From the NCBI GenBank assembly GCA_910578995.1, contig CAJTSY010000070.1, forward strand, positions 4,077-20,432: DNA of 16,356 bases, given 5' to 3'. Under the pieces are notes generated by a model. That model did no database searches. It was not told the DNA's origin and saw only the letters and a list, made by a program, of their open reading frames with translations. A program made the translations under genes and the position numbers. This DNA comes from an uncultured Acetatifactor sp. (GTDB taxonomy: Bacteria; Bacillota; Clostridia; Lachnospirales; Lachnospiraceae). Positions 14,822 to 16,356 of this stretch are shown one piece after another (positions within the stretch are counted from its first letter, which is position 1; every line of letters begins with the position of its first letter).

Positions 14822-15715
14822 CTAATCCGCCGTATTCACAGCTTCCTCTATAATATGTATCCCATCCTGGTACCTTTTCTCCGCAACCCGCCCATCCGCA
14901 ACTTCCAATGCCACCGCCTTCTGCAATTCGTCTGACAGGGCGTTGGCCGCCTGATACAGCCCCTGAATCAGGGGATCATCCTCCGGCTCCCGGGCAGATA
15001 TCCAGTTTGCCCCAAAACGGCAATCCGCACGTTCCCCGTCTGCCTGCTCCACGGTCAGCCCCCACTCCGTGATGGAATAACGGACGGCCTCCGCTTCACT
15101 GATCATCCTGCCGATCTGCTCCGTCAGCTCCTCCTTTCGGGCATCGATCATCTCCGCGAGGCCCACATCCTTCCTGGGATCCGTCAAAAAGCAGACTGCC
15201 AGATAAACACAGGCCCCCACAGCCGCCAAAATCAGCCAGAATGCAGGCTTCCTGTAATTCAGCACAGCCGCCATCCGCCCCTTCACACCTACTTCACCAA
15301 AGGACAGGGGACAGGCCATGACTGTCCTCCCCTTTATGCTGCAGGCCACCAGTGCCTTTGAATACGCCTTTCTCCCGTCCGGGTCCAGATCCCGGACCAC
15401 CTTCTCGTCACAGGCAAGCTCAATATCCCGGCACAGAAGAATATAGGCGGTCCACACCAGGGGACGGAACCAGTATACCGTAAGCAGCATGTACCCAAAT
15501 GTTTTCCACCAGTGGTCCTTCCTCTTCAGATGTGCCTGCTCATGGGCAAGGGTATCAGGCTGAACGCGCTTTCAAAGGAAAAGGGACATGCCAGACGCAG
15601 CGCAACCATAGCCCACATCACACAGCGCAGCCGACATCATCCATCGGAAATAGTGTAGCCAGGAGAACCACTACAAGCCACACTAAGCCGTTTCCCGCAA
15701 CCTACCCGCCAACAT
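14822..15715 (-). pseudogene. Decayed blaR1-like M56 metallopeptidase sensor
   Basis: BlaR1/MecR1-type proteins sense beta-lactams or other signals through a membrane M56 zinc protease. The C-terminal part is open (14822-15571), with HEQAHLKRKDHWWK at about 15503-15544, a helix at AFWLILAAVGACVYLAVCF and an unassigned tail. Upstream, family-typical N-terminal pieces lie in other frames: WLVVVLLATLF (15648-15680), RWMMSAAL (15623-15646), WAMVALRLACPFSFES (15568-15615) running on to SLIP at 15550. Between them are apparent single-base insertions at 15681 and 15685, a small deletion at 15647, and a 7-base insertion at 15616-15622. The join SLIP to HEQAH skips what is normally well over 100 residues and changes frame. 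Starting at ATG 15490 would leave out the HExxH motif. The 5' limit (ATG 15715) is a guess. No blaI repressor gene adjoins it. Confidence 0.82.
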
Positions 15716-15718
15716 CCC

Positions 15719-15743
15719 CTTCGGGCCGCCAGCTTCGGGCCGC
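15719..15743. repeat. Short direct repeat after the Nudix gene
   Basis: cttcgggccgc occurs at 15719-15729 and 15733-15743 (14-bp period), between the Nudix-pyrophosphatase stop and the blaR1 remnant. No terminator hairpin with a U tract was seen here. Confidence 0.5.
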
Positions 15744-15744
15744 A

Positions 15745-16356
15745 TCACCGATATAATTTTCCATAGAAAAACTGTTCCTGAAAGGAAATATCCCCCAGAA
15801 TTTTCTCTGCCGTAAGGTCTTCCCCGTCCAGAGACACAATCCATTTGTCCTCCGTATCGTCAAAACGACGCCATACCGCTACCACCCTGCCCTCAAATGT
15901 CTCCAACGGTTCCTCCGTCCCAAACAGGTACACATCCTGTTCCATTCCGTCTCCGCCGTAAATGCCGTCTACATATCCGTAATTGACCGGATAAATCATC
16001 TCCGGATACCTGGGATGGGCGGATCCTAAGGGCCTGTCCACGGTTCCCCTCACCGTTTTTCCGATAATATCCCCGTAATCCCGCTCTCCCGCTTCCACGG
16101 CGCAGAAGAAATAGTCCAGGGTGGGCACCAGTTTTTTCTCCTCATACAGTTCCCTGATTTCAGATCCGGTCATCCATCTGCAGTCTGCCACCTCGTCCGT
16201 TGTGGCAGCTTCCAGGTGCAATGCTCCATCGTATTCAAAAAGCCATACATCCATAATATCGTTGAACGCCTTATGCCCATACCTGACGTCACTGCCGCGT
16301 ATTTTCGTAAAAAGCAGTCTGCCGGCTTTCGGATCCAGATCCAGGCCCACTTCCTC
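15745..16356 (-). CDS. Nudix hydrolase fused to an inorganic-pyrophosphatase-like domain (partial)
   Basis: The frame is open through the right edge, so the N-terminus is outside the window. The first visible residues, EEVGLDLD, match the end of a Nudix box (REXXEEXGU), followed by the rest of a Nudix fold (FTKIRG...DVWLFEYDG...EVADCRWMTGSEIREL, ending near YFFCAVE). A second domain follows, starting at GKTVRGTVDRPLGS, with YPVNYGYVDG, GDGMEQDVYLFGTEEP, and VVAVWRRFDDTEDKW; this resembles the short pyrophosphatase-like domain of Clostridia. Such fusions would hydrolyse a nucleoside-diphosphate-linked substrate and possibly pyrophosphate; the substrate is unknown. A GTG at 16350 opens a shorter frame but lies inside the Nudix motif, so it is not the start. 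Confidence 0.85.
   Translation of the reverse strand, partial: EEVGLDLDPKAGRLLFTKIRGSDVRYGHKAFNDIMDVWLFEYDGALHLEAATTDEVADCRWMTGSEIRELYEEKKLVPTLDYFFCAVEAGERDYGDIIGKTVRGTVDRPLGSAHPRYPEMIYPVNYGYVDGIYGGDGMEQDVYLFGTEEPLETFEGRVVAVWRRFDDTEDKWIVSLDGEDLTAEKILGDISFQEQFFYGKLYR

Overview
The window looks like chromosome of a fairly GC-rich Clostridia species, most likely a gut Lachnospiraceae of the Enterocloster/Lachnoclostridium kind. This is judged from protein style (clostridial thiolase, Bce-type peptide-resistance module, BlaR1-like M56 protein, PAS-rich soluble hybrid kinase), strong AGGAGG-type ribosome binding sites and SigA-like promoters, several with extended -10 elements. Nearly everything is on the minus strand; the one clear plus-strand gene is a small lipoprotein gene at 10645-11043. 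No tRNA, rRNA, CRISPR array, transposase or phage gene was seen.

Layout, left to right. 1-190: two copies of a noncoding, hairpin-forming 107-bp repeat. 214-1493: acetyl-CoA acetyltransferase (thiolase) with its own promoter and terminator. 1615-4764: a large soluble hybrid histidine kinase (degenerate receiver, three PAS-like regions, kinase core, two receivers) behind a consensus promoter. 4922-10416: an antimicrobial-peptide sensing and detoxification module read right to left: bceR, bceS, then bceA-bceB behind a promoter carrying a BceR-type box and a second inverted repeat. It is followed by a polypurine stretch of degenerate repeats, a very short membrane-protein gene and a small lipoprotein gene ending in a strong terminator. 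A second lipoprotein gene is divergent from bceR across an intergenic region with a perfect palindrome midway between the two promoters.

11065-13764: a bidirectional terminator, an isolated pseudaminic acid synthase gene (pseI, TTG start), and a secreted D-Ala-D-Ala carboxypeptidase with an extra N-terminal domain. 13957-16356: a membrane-anchored protein of unknown function, the wreck of a blaR1-like M56 gene (N-terminal coding pieces visible in several frames, central part deleted, C-terminal part still open), and the end of a Nudix hydrolase fused to an inorganic-pyrophosphatase-like domain that runs off the right edge.

Functional theme: much of the window concerns the cell envelope. The Bce module senses and removes peptide antibiotics acting on lipid II-cycle intermediates, the DD-carboxypeptidase trims peptidoglycan, PseI feeds surface or flagellar glycosylation, and the blaR1 remnant is a decayed cell-wall-antibiotic sensor. 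The most unusual items are the regulatory architecture and downstream small genes of the Bce module, the traceable decay of the blaR1-like gene, and the structured repeat at the left edge.
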